Shown here: positions 1 to 6,912 of the stretch, in pieces | Position numbering within the stretch: position 1 is the first letter of the stretch | Layout: every line of letters begins with the position of its first letter | DNA from: Anaerolineaceae bacterium | Lineage (GTDB): Bacteria; Chloroflexota; Anaerolineae; Anaerolineales; Anaerolineaceae | Assembly (NCBI GenBank): GCA_011620505.1 | Contig: WOZA01000011.1 | Location: forward strand, 1 to 17,197 | DNA length: 17,197 nucleotides | Direction: 5' to 3' | The notes under the pieces: model-generated | Seen by the model: only the letters and a program-made list of their open reading frames with translations | Told to the model about the DNA's origin: nothing | The model's database searches: none | Position numbers and translations under genes: made by a program

Positions 1-16
1 AGGTGAAAGGCGGTTC

Positions 17-550
17 ATGGCAATTCCGGAACAGCAGATCAACTATCAGACCATTCTGACCAAATACCAACCCCACTTCCCCGAAGGGATGCTTGGCGTG
101 CTGGTTTTTGAGGGCAACAAACTCGAAGCTTCGAGCAGCTCCCTTCTGCCTGACTCATTGGAGGGTTTTCCGACATCGGCCACACCCCAAAAGATTAACG
201 CGCGCAGGGTGAACGAACAGCCCTGCCTGGTCTACAGCGACTTCCTGCCGGATAAAAAGCAGGTATGCCTGATCTTCCCGGCGCTTATTCGCCTTTCCCG
301 CTTGCGAAGCCAGGCTGCCAAAGCCATGGAAGAACTCAAAGCCTTGAGCGCACCAAAAACCAGCGGTCTGAGCAGCCATGAGGAAGAAGTGCTGGCGGAA
401 TTCATCCAGGCCGCTACCAGTTCAAAATACGCCCAGGACGCTGAAAGCCACACCAAGCCTGTGCGCGTAAGCGAAACGCAAAACACGCCAAAATCAGCCC
501 AGTCCGCCACGCAAGCGCTCTACTGGCCTTACTGGTTCCAAGTTTTCTAA
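17..550 (+). CDS. Hypothetical protein upstream of polA (177 aa)
   Basis: I do not recognise this protein. The ATG at 17 follows an AAAGG-type ribosome site at about 6-10, so the start is well placed. The gene ends 10 nt before the polA ATG, and the polA ribosome site begins right after its stop codon, so the two are probably cotranscribed. Residues 1-115 look folded, with mixed hydrophobic stretches such as GMLGVLVFEG and a leucine/arginine-rich helix around 85-110. Residues about 115-165 are rich in Ser, Thr, Gln and Ala and look disordered. The last ten residues are strikingly aromatic (LYWPYWFQVF). There is no signal peptide and no clear membrane helix. The disordered linker with an aromatic tail resembles a short peptide that docks on a partner, but that is inference. 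Coding confidence is good; function unknown. Confidence 0.75.
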   Translation: MAIPEQQINYQTILTKYQPHFPEGMLGVLVFEGNKLEASSSSLLPDSLEGFPTSATPQKINARRVNEQPCLVYSDFLPDKKQVCLIFPALIRLSRLRSQAAKAMEELKALSAPKTSGLSSHEEEVLAEFIQAATSSKYAQDAESHTKPVRVSETQNTPKSAQSATQALYWPYWFQVF

Positions 551-560
551 AGAGGTGCTC

Positions 561-3389
561 ATGCCCAAAATTCTCTATCTGCTCGACGGTCACGCCATCG
601 CATACCGCGCTTACTTTGCCCTGACTTCCGGTGGATCCACCCGTTGGGCAACCAGCTCCGGCGAGCCTACTGCTGGCATTTATGGCTTTGCCAGCATGCT
701 GCTGAAACTGCTCGAGCAGGAAGAGCCAGACTACCTTGCTGTTTCTTTCGACACCGGGAAAACCTTCCGGCACGAGATGTACCCCGAATATAAGGGCACC
801 CGCGCCAAAATGCCGGATGATCTGCGCGCGCAAATTGAACGCATCCGCGAGATGGTGGACTGCTTTAACATCCCCCGCATCGAGGTGGAGAATTACGAGG
901 CCGATGACGTCATCGGCAGCCTTGCCACCTGGGCAACCACCAAGGAAGGGCTGGGGGTCAAGATCGTCACAGGCGACCGCGACCTGCTGCAGCTGGTAAA
1001 CAACCGCATCGTGGTTAGCCTCCCTAACATCAAAAGCGGTCAGACTGACGACTACTTTGCCGAAGATGTTGAAGCCAAACTGGGCGTACTGCCAGAGCAA
1101 GTGGTGGACTATAAAGCGCTGGTTGGCGACCCCTCAGATAACATTCCGGGCGTGAAAGGGGTGGGTGAGAAAACTGCCGTGAAGCTGCTCAAGGAATATG
1201 GCAACCTGGACAATATCTATGCGCACCTCTCAGAGATCCCCGGAAAAGCCGGAAAAGACCTGGCAGCCGGCAAGGAGTTTGCCTACCTGAGCCGGGACCT
1301 GGCACGCATCCGCACCGATCTGCCAGTCACGCTTGACCTCGATCAGGCAAAGCCAAGCCGCTTTGATCCTCTGGCTGTGGAAAAACTGTTCCATCAGCTT
1401 GAGTTCCGCACACTAACGCAGCGTTTGAAGAAGCTCAATCAGCGCCTCAAACCTTCGTTGATGCCTAAGCCGGAGCAGGAGAGTCTTTTTGGCAGTGAAC
1501 CCGCTCCAACAGCACCCAAGCCCGACGAGCCTCTCAACACAGATTTTGAAACTGTCGTTGTGGACAGCCCTGAGAAGCTGAAATCCTGTGTGAATGACCT
1601 CAAAAGTGCCAGCACGATTGCATTTGACACCGAAACCACCGGGATCAACCCGCTTCAGGACCAACTTGTGGGTATTTCGCTGACGGGCAACCCAGAAAAG
1701 GGGTATTACGTCCCTGTTGGGCACCACGAAGGGCAACAATTGCCGCTTGATGACGTGCTTTCAGCCCTGAAACCACTCCTGACCGATCCAAAGATCGCCA
1801 AAATAGCGCACAATGCCAAGTATGATCTCTTGGTTTTGCGCCAGGTGGGGATTGAGGTCAGCCCAATCACTTTCGACACGATGGTGGCGGAGTGGCTGAT
1901 CACACCGGATTCACGCCACCTGGGTTTGAAAGCGTTAGCCTGGGTGCGGTTGGGGGTGGAGATGACCTTCATCGAGGACCTGATCGGCAAAGGCAAAAAC
2001 CAGATTACCATGGCGCAGGTGCCCATCGCCGAGGCAGCACCCTATGCCGCTGCTGACGCGGTTATGACCCTGCGGCTGCTGCCATTGCAGGAGGCTGACT
2101 TGCAGTCCCATGGAGTCGAGAAACTCAACCGTGAGATCGAGGTTAAGCTCATCCCCGTCCTGGCAGATATGGAAGAAGCCGGCATCCTGTTGGATTTGCC
2201 GTTCTTCGATCGGTTCTCGCACGAACTCGTCCAGGAGATCCGCAAGCATGAGCAGGCCATTTACCAGCAGGCAGGCGAAGAATTTAACATCAACTCCACC
2301 CAAAAGCTTTCAGACGTGATCTTCAAAAAATTGGCGCTCGACCCGCCTGACGTTACCAAGAAAACCAGCAGCGGAAAGTTTTCAACGGCTGCCGGCGTAC
2401 TGGAGGAGATGAAGGGCATCCACCCCATCATTGAGCTGATTTTAAATTACCGTGAACTAACCAAGCTGCAATCCACATACGTGGACGCATTACCGCAGCA
2501 GGTAAACCCCAAAACCGGTCGGGTTCACACCACATTTAACCAGACAGGCACCGTCACAGGCCGTATCGCCTCGCAAAATCCGAATCTGCAGAACATCCCC
2601 ACCCGAACCGACCTCGGGCGCCGTGTTCGGCAGGGTTTCATCGCCGCGCCTGGCAAAAAGCTCCTGGCAGTTGATTACTCCCAGATTGAACTGCGGATCG
2701 TGGCGCATATCGCCCAGGATGAAGCCATGATGGAGGCTTTCCATAAAGGGCAGGATATCCACGCCACCACCGCCGCTGCGATCTACGATGTGCCAATCGA
2801 GCAGGTGACCAAGCAGCAGCGCCGCCATGCCAAAGCCATCAATTTCGGCTTGATCTATGGCATGAGCCCCTTCGGCCTGACGCGCGCCACCGACCTGACC
2901 CTGGCGGAAGCCGAAAACTTCGTCAAGGAATACTTCAAGGAATTCCCGGGGGTGAAAGCCTGGCTGGATAAAACGCGCATTGAAGCTGCCCAAACCGGCA
3001 GCGTGGAAACACTTTTGGGGCGCAAACGCTACTTCCCGAACCTGAAGGCTGGCACAAATTTCGCCATGCGGCAAAGGGAAGAACGCGAAGCCATCAATGC
3101 TCCCATCCAGGGAACTGCTGCTGATATCATCAAAATTGCCATGGTGCGCCTGCCGGATGCCCTGCGCAAGGCAGGTCTCAAAGCCCAGATGCTGCTGCAG
3201 GTGCACGATGAGTTGATTTTTGAAGTACCCGACGCCGAGATCGAAAAAACGATGAAGGTGGTAAAGGATGTCATGGAACATGCCCTGGAACTCTCCGTCC
3301 CATTGGTCACAGAAGCACGGCTTGGCACTAATTGGGGCGAGCTTGAAAAGGTGGACGAGGAACCGGTGGTGGTAGACCTGGAAGGGTAA
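561..3389 (+). CDS. polA: DNA polymerase I, 5'-3' exo, 3'-5' exo and polymerase domains (942 aa)
   Basis: Family A DNA polymerase, used in gap filling, Okazaki fragment processing and repair. Residues about 1-290 are the FEN-like 5'-3' nuclease, with LLDGHAIAYRAYF, NYEADDVIGSLA, VTGDRDLLQLV and the DNA-binding ALVGDPSDNIPGVKGVGEKT segment. Residues about 330-515 are a 3'-5' proofreading domain whose metal ligands are all present: D356-T-E358, D422 in HNAKYD, and Y495 to D499 in YAAAD. Many thermophilic and Firmicute Pol I proteins have lost these, so proofreading is probably active here. The polymerase domain has motif A with D705 in VDYSQIELR, the O-helix RRHAKAINFGLIYGMS, and motif C with D883 in LQVHDELIFEVP. 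The chosen ATG at 561 has an AGAGGTG site at 551-557; a GTG at 555 is also in frame but lies inside that site. Length matches the family. Confidence 0.98.
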   Translation: MPKILYLLDGHAIAYRAYFALTSGGSTRWATSSGEPTAGIYGFASMLLKLLEQEEPDYLAVSFDTGKTFRHEMYPEYKGTRAKMPDDLRAQIERIREMVDCFNIPRIEVENYEADDVIGSLATWATTKEGLGVKIVTGDRDLLQLVNNRIVVSLPNIKSGQTDDYFAEDVEAKLGVLPEQVVDYKALVGDPSDNIPGVKGVGEKTAVKLLKEYGNLDNIYAHLSEIPGKAGKDLAAGKEFAYLSRDLARIRTDLPVTLDLDQAKPSRFDPLAVEKLFHQLEFRTLTQRLKKLNQRLKPSLMPKPEQESLFGSEPAPTAPKPDEPLNTDFETVVVDSPEKLKSCVNDLKSASTIAFDTETTGINPLQDQLVGISLTGNPEKGYYVPVGHHEGQQLPLDDVLSALKPLLTDPKIAKIAHNAKYDLLVLRQVGIEVSPITFDTMVAEWLITPDSRHLGLKALAWVRLGVEMTFIEDLIGKGKNQITMAQVPIAEAAPYAAADAVMTLRLLPLQEADLQSHGVEKLNREIEVKLIPVLADMEEAGILLDLPFFDRFSHELVQEIRKHEQAIYQQAGEEFNINSTQKLSDVIFKKLALDPPDVTKKTSSGKFSTAAGVLEEMKGIHPIIELILNYRELTKLQSTYVDALPQQVNPKTGRVHTTFNQTGTVTGRIASQNPNLQNIPTRTDLGRRVRQGFIAAPGKKLLAVDYSQIELRIVAHIAQDEAMMEAFHKGQDIHATTAAAIYDVPIEQVTKQQRRHAKAINFGLIYGMSPFGLTRATDLTLAEAENFVKEYFKEFPGVKAWLDKTRIEAAQTGSVETLLGRKRYFPNLKAGTNFAMRQREEREAINAPIQGTAADIIKIAMVRLPDALRKAGLKAQMLLQVHDELIFEVPDAEIEKTMKVVKDVMEHALELSVPLVTEARLGTNWGELEKVDEEPVVVDLEG

Positions 3390-3394
3390 TATAA

Positions 3395-3430
3395 GTCTGT
3401 GTGAATGCCTGATTGTACAGACGCATTTTT
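3395..3430 (+). terminator. Probable intrinsic terminator of polA
   Basis: Six nt after the polA stop, GTCTGT at 3395-3400 pairs with ACAGAC at 3417-3422. A few G-T wobbles and one A-T pair can extend the stem inward. A run of five T residues follows at 3426-3430. The stem is short and the T run starts 4 nt late, so this is a moderate-strength candidate. Its place right behind polA supports it. Confidence 0.45.
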
Positions 3431-3498
3431 ATTGTGCCGGAGCCCTGGCCGAGCATAGGCGCATCTCTGATTGTGCCGGCGTCCTCGCCGAGCACAGG
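3422..3498. repeat. Imperfect tandem repeat, two copies, period about 39 nt
   Basis: Copies at 3431-3459 and 3470-3498 share 25 of 29 bases, beginning ATTGTGCCGG and continuing through GCCGAGCA to AGG. Similarity extends upstream (CGCAT before each copy) with a 1-nt indel. There is no ORF with a ribosome site. It looks like a small interspersed repeat element in a convergent spacer. Confidence 0.6.
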
Positions 3499-3663
3499 GT
3501 TTGACCGCAGGTCTCCACCAGCTTGTAAAAAATAGGAAGCCTTCAGCGACAGCCCGCAATCGGCAGAGATGCCGCTACGATCGGTTCCAAATCGAAAAAA
3601 ACCACAGAAATTGTGTCAATGACAGATCAGCAGCGATAATAATAAGCACCCGTAAAGCGAGAC
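3499..3663. other. Non-coding convergent spacer without a recognisable gene
   Basis: The whole polA-dnaA spacer (3390-3778) is about 390 nt. Outside the terminator, tandem repeat and inverted repeat I see nothing functional. A 70-codon plus-strand reading frame at 3471-3683 begins inside the tandem repeat, lacks a ribosome site, and its Arg-rich product looks like translated repeat, so I do not call it a gene. Confidence 0.5.
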
Positions 3664-3735
3664 GTAGGGGCGAAGCAATTTAATATAGCCGCATTGCTGG
3701 TTCCAAGCTATCCGTATAGAATGCTTCGCCCCTAC
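3664..3735. repeat. Inverted repeat with 14-bp perfect arms, 44-nt centre (MITE-like or palindromic element)
   Basis: GTAGGGGCGAAGCA at 3664-3677 is the exact reverse complement of TGCTTCGCCCCTAC at 3722-3735. The interior is AT-rich and non-coding. The 72-bp unit has the form of a small non-autonomous palindromic repeat. No target duplication is visible at its edges. It lies between the convergent ends of polA and dnaA and could block read-through both ways, although the loop is long for a classic terminator. Confidence 0.6.
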
Positions 3736-3778
3736 CGGTAATTTCTACGACGATAACGAAAAGACGGAATTTCAGGAT

Positions 3779-5128
3779 TTAAACAGGCAGGTAGTGGCTG
3801 TTGAGTTTCTCGCGCAGTTGCATCACCTGGCGCCGCATGCGGTCGTCGCTCTCCATCAAATCGGCAACTCTATCGCAGGCGTACATCACGGTCGTATGAT
3901 CGCGCCCGCCAAGTTCCTGCCCGATGCGTGGCAATGAAATGCCCCCATCCTCTCGCAATAAGTACATGGCTACCTGCCGGGGCAGCGCCACGTCGCGCGA
4001 GCGATTCTTGCTGGTGAGGCTCTCTTTGGTAGTGCCAAAGAAATCTGCCACGACATCCACCACGTAAGCCGGAGTCAGGCTGGTTCTCTGCGGCAAGTAA
4101 TCCGCGAGGGCATGCTTTGCCAGGTCCAACGTCAGTTTCTGTCCGCTCAGATCGGCATAAGCGTTCACGCGGTTCCAGGCTCCCTCAAGCTCCCTTACGT
4201 TGGTGGGTATAGCGCGGGCAATCGTCTCGAGGACATCCTGAGAAATATCCCTGCCGGCTTTCTCGGCTTTGCTGCGCAGGATGGCAAGGCGCATCTCATA
4301 ATCCGGCGCCTGCATATCCACCGTGAGCCCCCACTCGAAACGTGAACGCAGGCGTTCCTCGAGGGTGGCCATCGCCTTGGGCGAGCGGTCAGAGGTGATC
4401 ACGATTTGTTTGTTCTGCCCGTGCAGGGCGTTAAAGGTGTGAAAAAATTCTTCCTGGGTGGTGTCTTTGCCGGCGATGAACTGAATATCATCGATCAGGA
4501 GCACATCCACCTGGCGATATTTTTCGCGGAATGCCGGGGTTGTCTTATGTCGAATGGCATCGATCAGGTCGTTGGTGAATTCCTCAGAAGAGACATAAAG
4601 CACGATTTTTCCCTGCTTGACGACCTCGTTGCCAATCGCGTGCAGGATGTGGGTTTTGCCCAGTCCAACGCCGCTGTAGATGAAGAGCGGGTTGTAAGCC
4701 CGGGCTGGATTCTCAGCCACTGCCAGGCTGGCAGCCTGGGCCAGGCGGTTTGCCGCACCGACCACAAAGTTATCGAAGCGGTAGCGCGGATTCAGATGCG
4801 TGTCGAAAGTGCTGCTTTCCACTACTTCAACGCGCTTGGGAGCCCGCACGCTTTCCTCTTCCATCACCGGAGCCGGCGCAGACCAAACTTTAAACTCAAC
4901 ATTTACCTGGCGCGCCATCATCCCCGAGAGTTTGTTCGTAACGATGCTCTTCAGGCGGCTTTCAAGCCAATCACAAGCGTAGGCATTACTGGCACCAAGG
5001 GCAAAGGTTCCTGATTCTTCCTCGTAGGAGATCAGCTGAGTGTTCCGGACCCAGGTATCAAAAGTTGCCTTCGAAAGGTCCATCTGTAATTGTCCGATTG
5101 TTGCCTGCCATGCTTGTTGAGCATTCAT
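3779..5128 (-). CDS. dnaA: Chromosomal replication initiator protein DnaA (449 aa)
   Basis: AAA+ ATPase that binds DnaA boxes and opens the replication origin. All four domains are visible: an N-terminal interaction domain (about 1-75, WQATIGQLQMDLSKATFDTWV), a short variable linker (about 80-110), the AAA+ core with Walker A GVGLGKTH at 153-160 and Walker B VLLIDDIQF from about 209, and the helix-turn-helix domain IV with signature GGRDHTT at 407-413. Length is normal. The ATG at 5128 is preceded on the minus strand by AAGGGAGAAGG, a strong ribosome site. The start codon overlaps the stop of an 88-codon upstream ORF (ATGA). dnaN, recF and gyrB are not adjacent; the convergent neighbour is polA and the upstream neighbour is the end of a lipid/redox gene block, so synteny around dnaA is not the textbook arrangement. 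Confidence 0.98.
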   Translation of the reverse strand: MNAQQAWQATIGQLQMDLSKATFDTWVRNTQLISYEEESGTFALGASNAYACDWLESRLKSIVTNKLSGMMARQVNVEFKVWSAPAPVMEEESVRAPKRVEVVESSTFDTHLNPRYRFDNFVVGAANRLAQAASLAVAENPARAYNPLFIYSGVGLGKTHILHAIGNEVVKQGKIVLYVSSEEFTNDLIDAIRHKTTPAFREKYRQVDVLLIDDIQFIAGKDTTQEEFFHTFNALHGQNKQIVITSDRSPKAMATLEERLRSRFEWGLTVDMQAPDYEMRLAILRSKAEKAGRDISQDVLETIARAIPTNVRELEGAWNRVNAYADLSGQKLTLDLAKHALADYLPQRTSLTPAYVVDVVADFFGTTKESLTSKNRSRDVALPRQVAMYLLREDGGISLPRIGQELGGRDHTTVMYACDRVADLMESDDRMRRQVMQLREKLNSHYLPV

Positions 5129-5391
5129 TGTGCCTTCTCCCTTCTTACTTCCTGTGAGGGGTGATAATTTATCGATGTTGAAACGAGCGATTCGATTTCC
5201 TCTAAAAACGCATCACGGTTGAGCTTTACTAAATTGTCTTGCTCATTGAGTAGAACGATTCTACCATCCAAAAATAGGGTTCCATTACACTTTGTCTTAA
5301 AAATTAACGATTCTTTAAGAATGAGAGTCTTTTCGATTTTTTCTTTCCAAACCCAGCCAATTCCCAGCTTTGGAAGAATCAAGCCAAACAC
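5125..5391 (-). CDS. Possible small leader ORF overlapping the dnaA start (88 codons)
   Basis: An uninterrupted minus-strand frame starts at GTG 5391, about 40 nt behind a candidate promoter start, and ends in an ATGA overlap with dnaA. The DNA is clearly more AT-rich than its neighbours, where long open frames are less expected by chance. The predicted product has an ordinary mixed composition (for example GTLFLDGRIVLLNEQDNLVKLNRDAFLEEIESLV). Against it: no ribosome site precedes the GTG, no motif is recognised, and an in-frame stop lies just upstream so the start is not flexible. It could be a real coupled gene, a remnant, or simply the dnaA leader. Confidence 0.3.
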   Translation of the reverse strand: MFGLILPKLGIGWVWKEKIEKTLILKESLIFKTKCNGTLFLDGRIVLLNEQDNLVKLNRDAFLEEIESLVSTSINYHPSQEVRREKAQ

Positions 5392-5422
5392 TAATTGACA
5401 GGAAAACTACCCTTCCAGGACC

Positions 5423-5434
5423 CCCATATATGGG
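5423..5434. promoter_or_regulatory. 12-bp perfect palindrome at the predicted dnaA transcription start
   Basis: CCCATATATGGG is self-complementary over 12 bp and covers the start point predicted from the TATAAT box. A regulator bound there would block initiation. No known bacterial operator was matched, so this is positional inference. Confidence 0.3.
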
Positions 5435-5437
5435 ATT

Positions 5438-5466
5438 ATTATACTAATTTTATAAGAATTCTCCAA
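5438..5466 (-). promoter_or_regulatory. Candidate dnaA promoter (TTGGAG-N17-TATAAT)
   Basis: On the minus strand, TTGGAG (5466 to 5461) is followed after 17 nt by a perfect TATAAT (5443 to 5438). The predicted start point is near 5431, giving a leader of about 300 nt before dnaA. The -35 box matches only in TTG, but the -10 box and spacing are ideal and the region is AT-rich. Confidence 0.5.
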
Positions 5467-5526
5467 CCGATGGGCGCTGGAATACCGCGCAAAAAGACAC
5501 CAAAAATTGCCAAAATAAAAGGATAG

Positions 5527-5546
5527 TGATTCCCGTTTTGGAATCA
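5527..5546 (-). terminator. Weak intrinsic terminator candidate after the minus-strand lipid/redox block
   Basis: TGATTCC (5527-5533) pairs with GGAATCA (5540-5546) around a 6-nt loop. On the minus strand a T-rich stretch follows after about six bases (near 5515-5520). It lies about 20 nt past the stop of the FAD oxidoreductase. Stem strength is low. Confidence 0.35.
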
Positions 5547-5566
5547 GGGCTTTAACATTCGGAATG

Positions 5567-6895
5567 CTACACGCCGCCCGCGTGTTTCTCAAGCAGCATT
5601 ATTTTTGCGGCTCTGCGACCAATTTCCACCGCAAAGTTCGTGCCGCGATCCCATGGATACACCTGGCTCATACTGGCAAAAAACAGACCTGGTATGGGCG
5701 TCTCAATTGCCGGGATATTAGCGGAATGGTTTACCAGCGGAATGGGTTGGGCGTAAGCTGTTTTGGAAACCCAGATTTTGTTTACCCACTCCCGATTGAA
5801 GTCAGGATTGATCTTTGCCAGATGCGGCAGGAACTCATCCGCCAGTTCGTCATCGCTTTTGTTGAAATTAGGGTGGTCGGTTTCGAGATAGTCGCCAATA
5901 TAGAGGATGTGATCACCGCCGAAGTATTCCGGCTTGAGGAAGTTGGTGTGTTCGACCAACGAGAGGAAAGGATAGCCCGCTTGCTTGGGGATGTTGTACC
6001 AGTAGTACCCCTCAGGAGAAAGGGGATGCTTGATGGAGACTGTCATCACCACTGCCCCCATGCTCTTCAGATTCAGTAAACCCGCAAGGTACTCAGGGGG
6101 CAAATCCGGTGCCATCTTCGCCATCATCCCAGGCGAAAGCGTCACTAACGCCTGATCAAAGTTTTCTGACGCCCCGTTCACAAAGCTAACGGCTATTTGT
6201 CCGTTCTCCTGGCGCTTGAGCGAGCTGACGCGGGTATTGTAATGAATGGTAACCCCGGCTTCTTCGATTTTGGCAGCAAACTTGTTGGCAAAGACCTGGA
6301 AACCGCCCCTAAAGGTCCCCAGGCGCGTGGTGCGGGAGTGCAACCGCGCCCACATCCAGGCCATGTTGACCTTATCATGCCAGTTTTCGCCGAATTTGCC
6401 AATCATCATCGGCTGCCACATGCTTTCGTAAACTTTGTTGCCGGCATATTTACGCATCCAGGCATCGGTGGTGGTCTTCTCAAGCGTGCGCCAGTTATTG
6501 GTCAGCCTCAGGTAAAGCCCCACCAAACCAAAACGAATTTTGTTGATGCCGTAACCCAAGCCGGGGTAAGCCAACGCGGCTGGTATGGAATCAAAGGGGT
6601 AAAACTTGCCCTTGTAATACATAACGCTGATCGGTTTCGGGAAAATCACCTGATCCGACCAACCCAACTCTTCAATCAAACTGAGCAGATGGGAATCGGT
6701 TTGAAACCAATGGTGATAAAACCGCTCAACCGACCAATCCCAATGGGGTTCTTTAAAGCCGGAAGCCAAACCTCCTGGTTCTGCTGAAGCCTCAAAAATG
6801 CTCACCCGCTGCCCGGCTTTTGCCAGGTCCCAGGCGGCGCTCAAGCCGGCAAAACCTGCCCCGATGATGGCAATATGGCGTTGGTTATCAGTCAT
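5567..6895 (-). CDS. FAD-dependent amine-oxidase-like oxidoreductase (442 aa)
   Basis: Flavoprotein of the protoporphyrinogen oxidase/phytoene desaturase/amine oxidase superfamily (COG1232-like). The N-terminus is a classic FAD Rossmann fold: IAIIGAGFAGLSAAWDLAKAGQ at about 8-29, an acidic residue at E35 that would hold the ribose, and EPGGLASGF around 39-47. The C-terminal segment GLFFASMSQVYPWDRGTNFAVEIGRRAAKIML matches the closing FAD-binding strand and helix of the fold. Substrate cannot be read from sequence; family members act on porphyrins, carotenoids, polyamines or nucleotide sugars. I chose the ATG at 6895 because AGAAGGA lies 6 nt upstream; an ATG at 6916, sharing ATGA with the preceding gene's stop, would add seven residues. 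It is the last gene of a minus-strand block, 17 nt behind the LPG-synthase-type membrane protein. Confidence 0.85.
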   Translation of the reverse strand: MTDNQRHIAIIGAGFAGLSAAWDLAKAGQRVSIFEASAEPGGLASGFKEPHWDWSVERFYHHWFQTDSHLLSLIEELGWSDQVIFPKPISVMYYKGKFYPFDSIPAALAYPGLGYGINKIRFGLVGLYLRLTNNWRTLEKTTTDAWMRKYAGNKVYESMWQPMMIGKFGENWHDKVNMAWMWARLHSRTTRLGTFRGGFQVFANKFAAKIEEAGVTIHYNTRVSSLKRQENGQIAVSFVNGASENFDQALVTLSPGMMAKMAPDLPPEYLAGLLNLKSMGAVVMTVSIKHPLSPEGYYWYNIPKQAGYPFLSLVEHTNFLKPEYFGGDHILYIGDYLETDHPNFNKSDDELADEFLPHLAKINPDFNREWVNKIWVSKTAYAQPIPLVNHSANIPAIETPIPGLFFASMSQVYPWDRGTNFAVEIGRRAAKIMLLEKHAGGV

Positions 6896-6912
6896 GTCAC
6901 GTCCTTCTTGTG

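Noticed and set aside
414..1100. Long minus-strand reading frame opposite the start of polA (228 codons)
   Set aside because: It crosses two well-supported plus-strand genes, has no family resemblance and no ribosome site; it is a mirror of their codon bias.
2490..3281. Minus-strand 263-codon frame inside polA
   Set aside because: It lies entirely within conserved polymerase motifs and shows His/Gly/Phe-rich antisense composition.
3471..3683. 70-codon plus-strand frame between polA and dnaA
   Set aside because: It begins within the tandem repeat and runs into the inverted repeat, lacks a ribosome site, and is rich in Arg with no hydrophobic core.
5424..5433. CCATATATGG resembles a eukaryotic CArG box
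   Set aside because: This is a bacterial promoter context; the match is a chance effect of an AT palindrome flanked by C/G.
5129..5566. Possible replication origin upstream of dnaA
   Set aside because: The region is AT-rich, but I found no cluster of TTATNCACA-like boxes on either strand; only a weak resemblance near 5170 (TTATCGATG).
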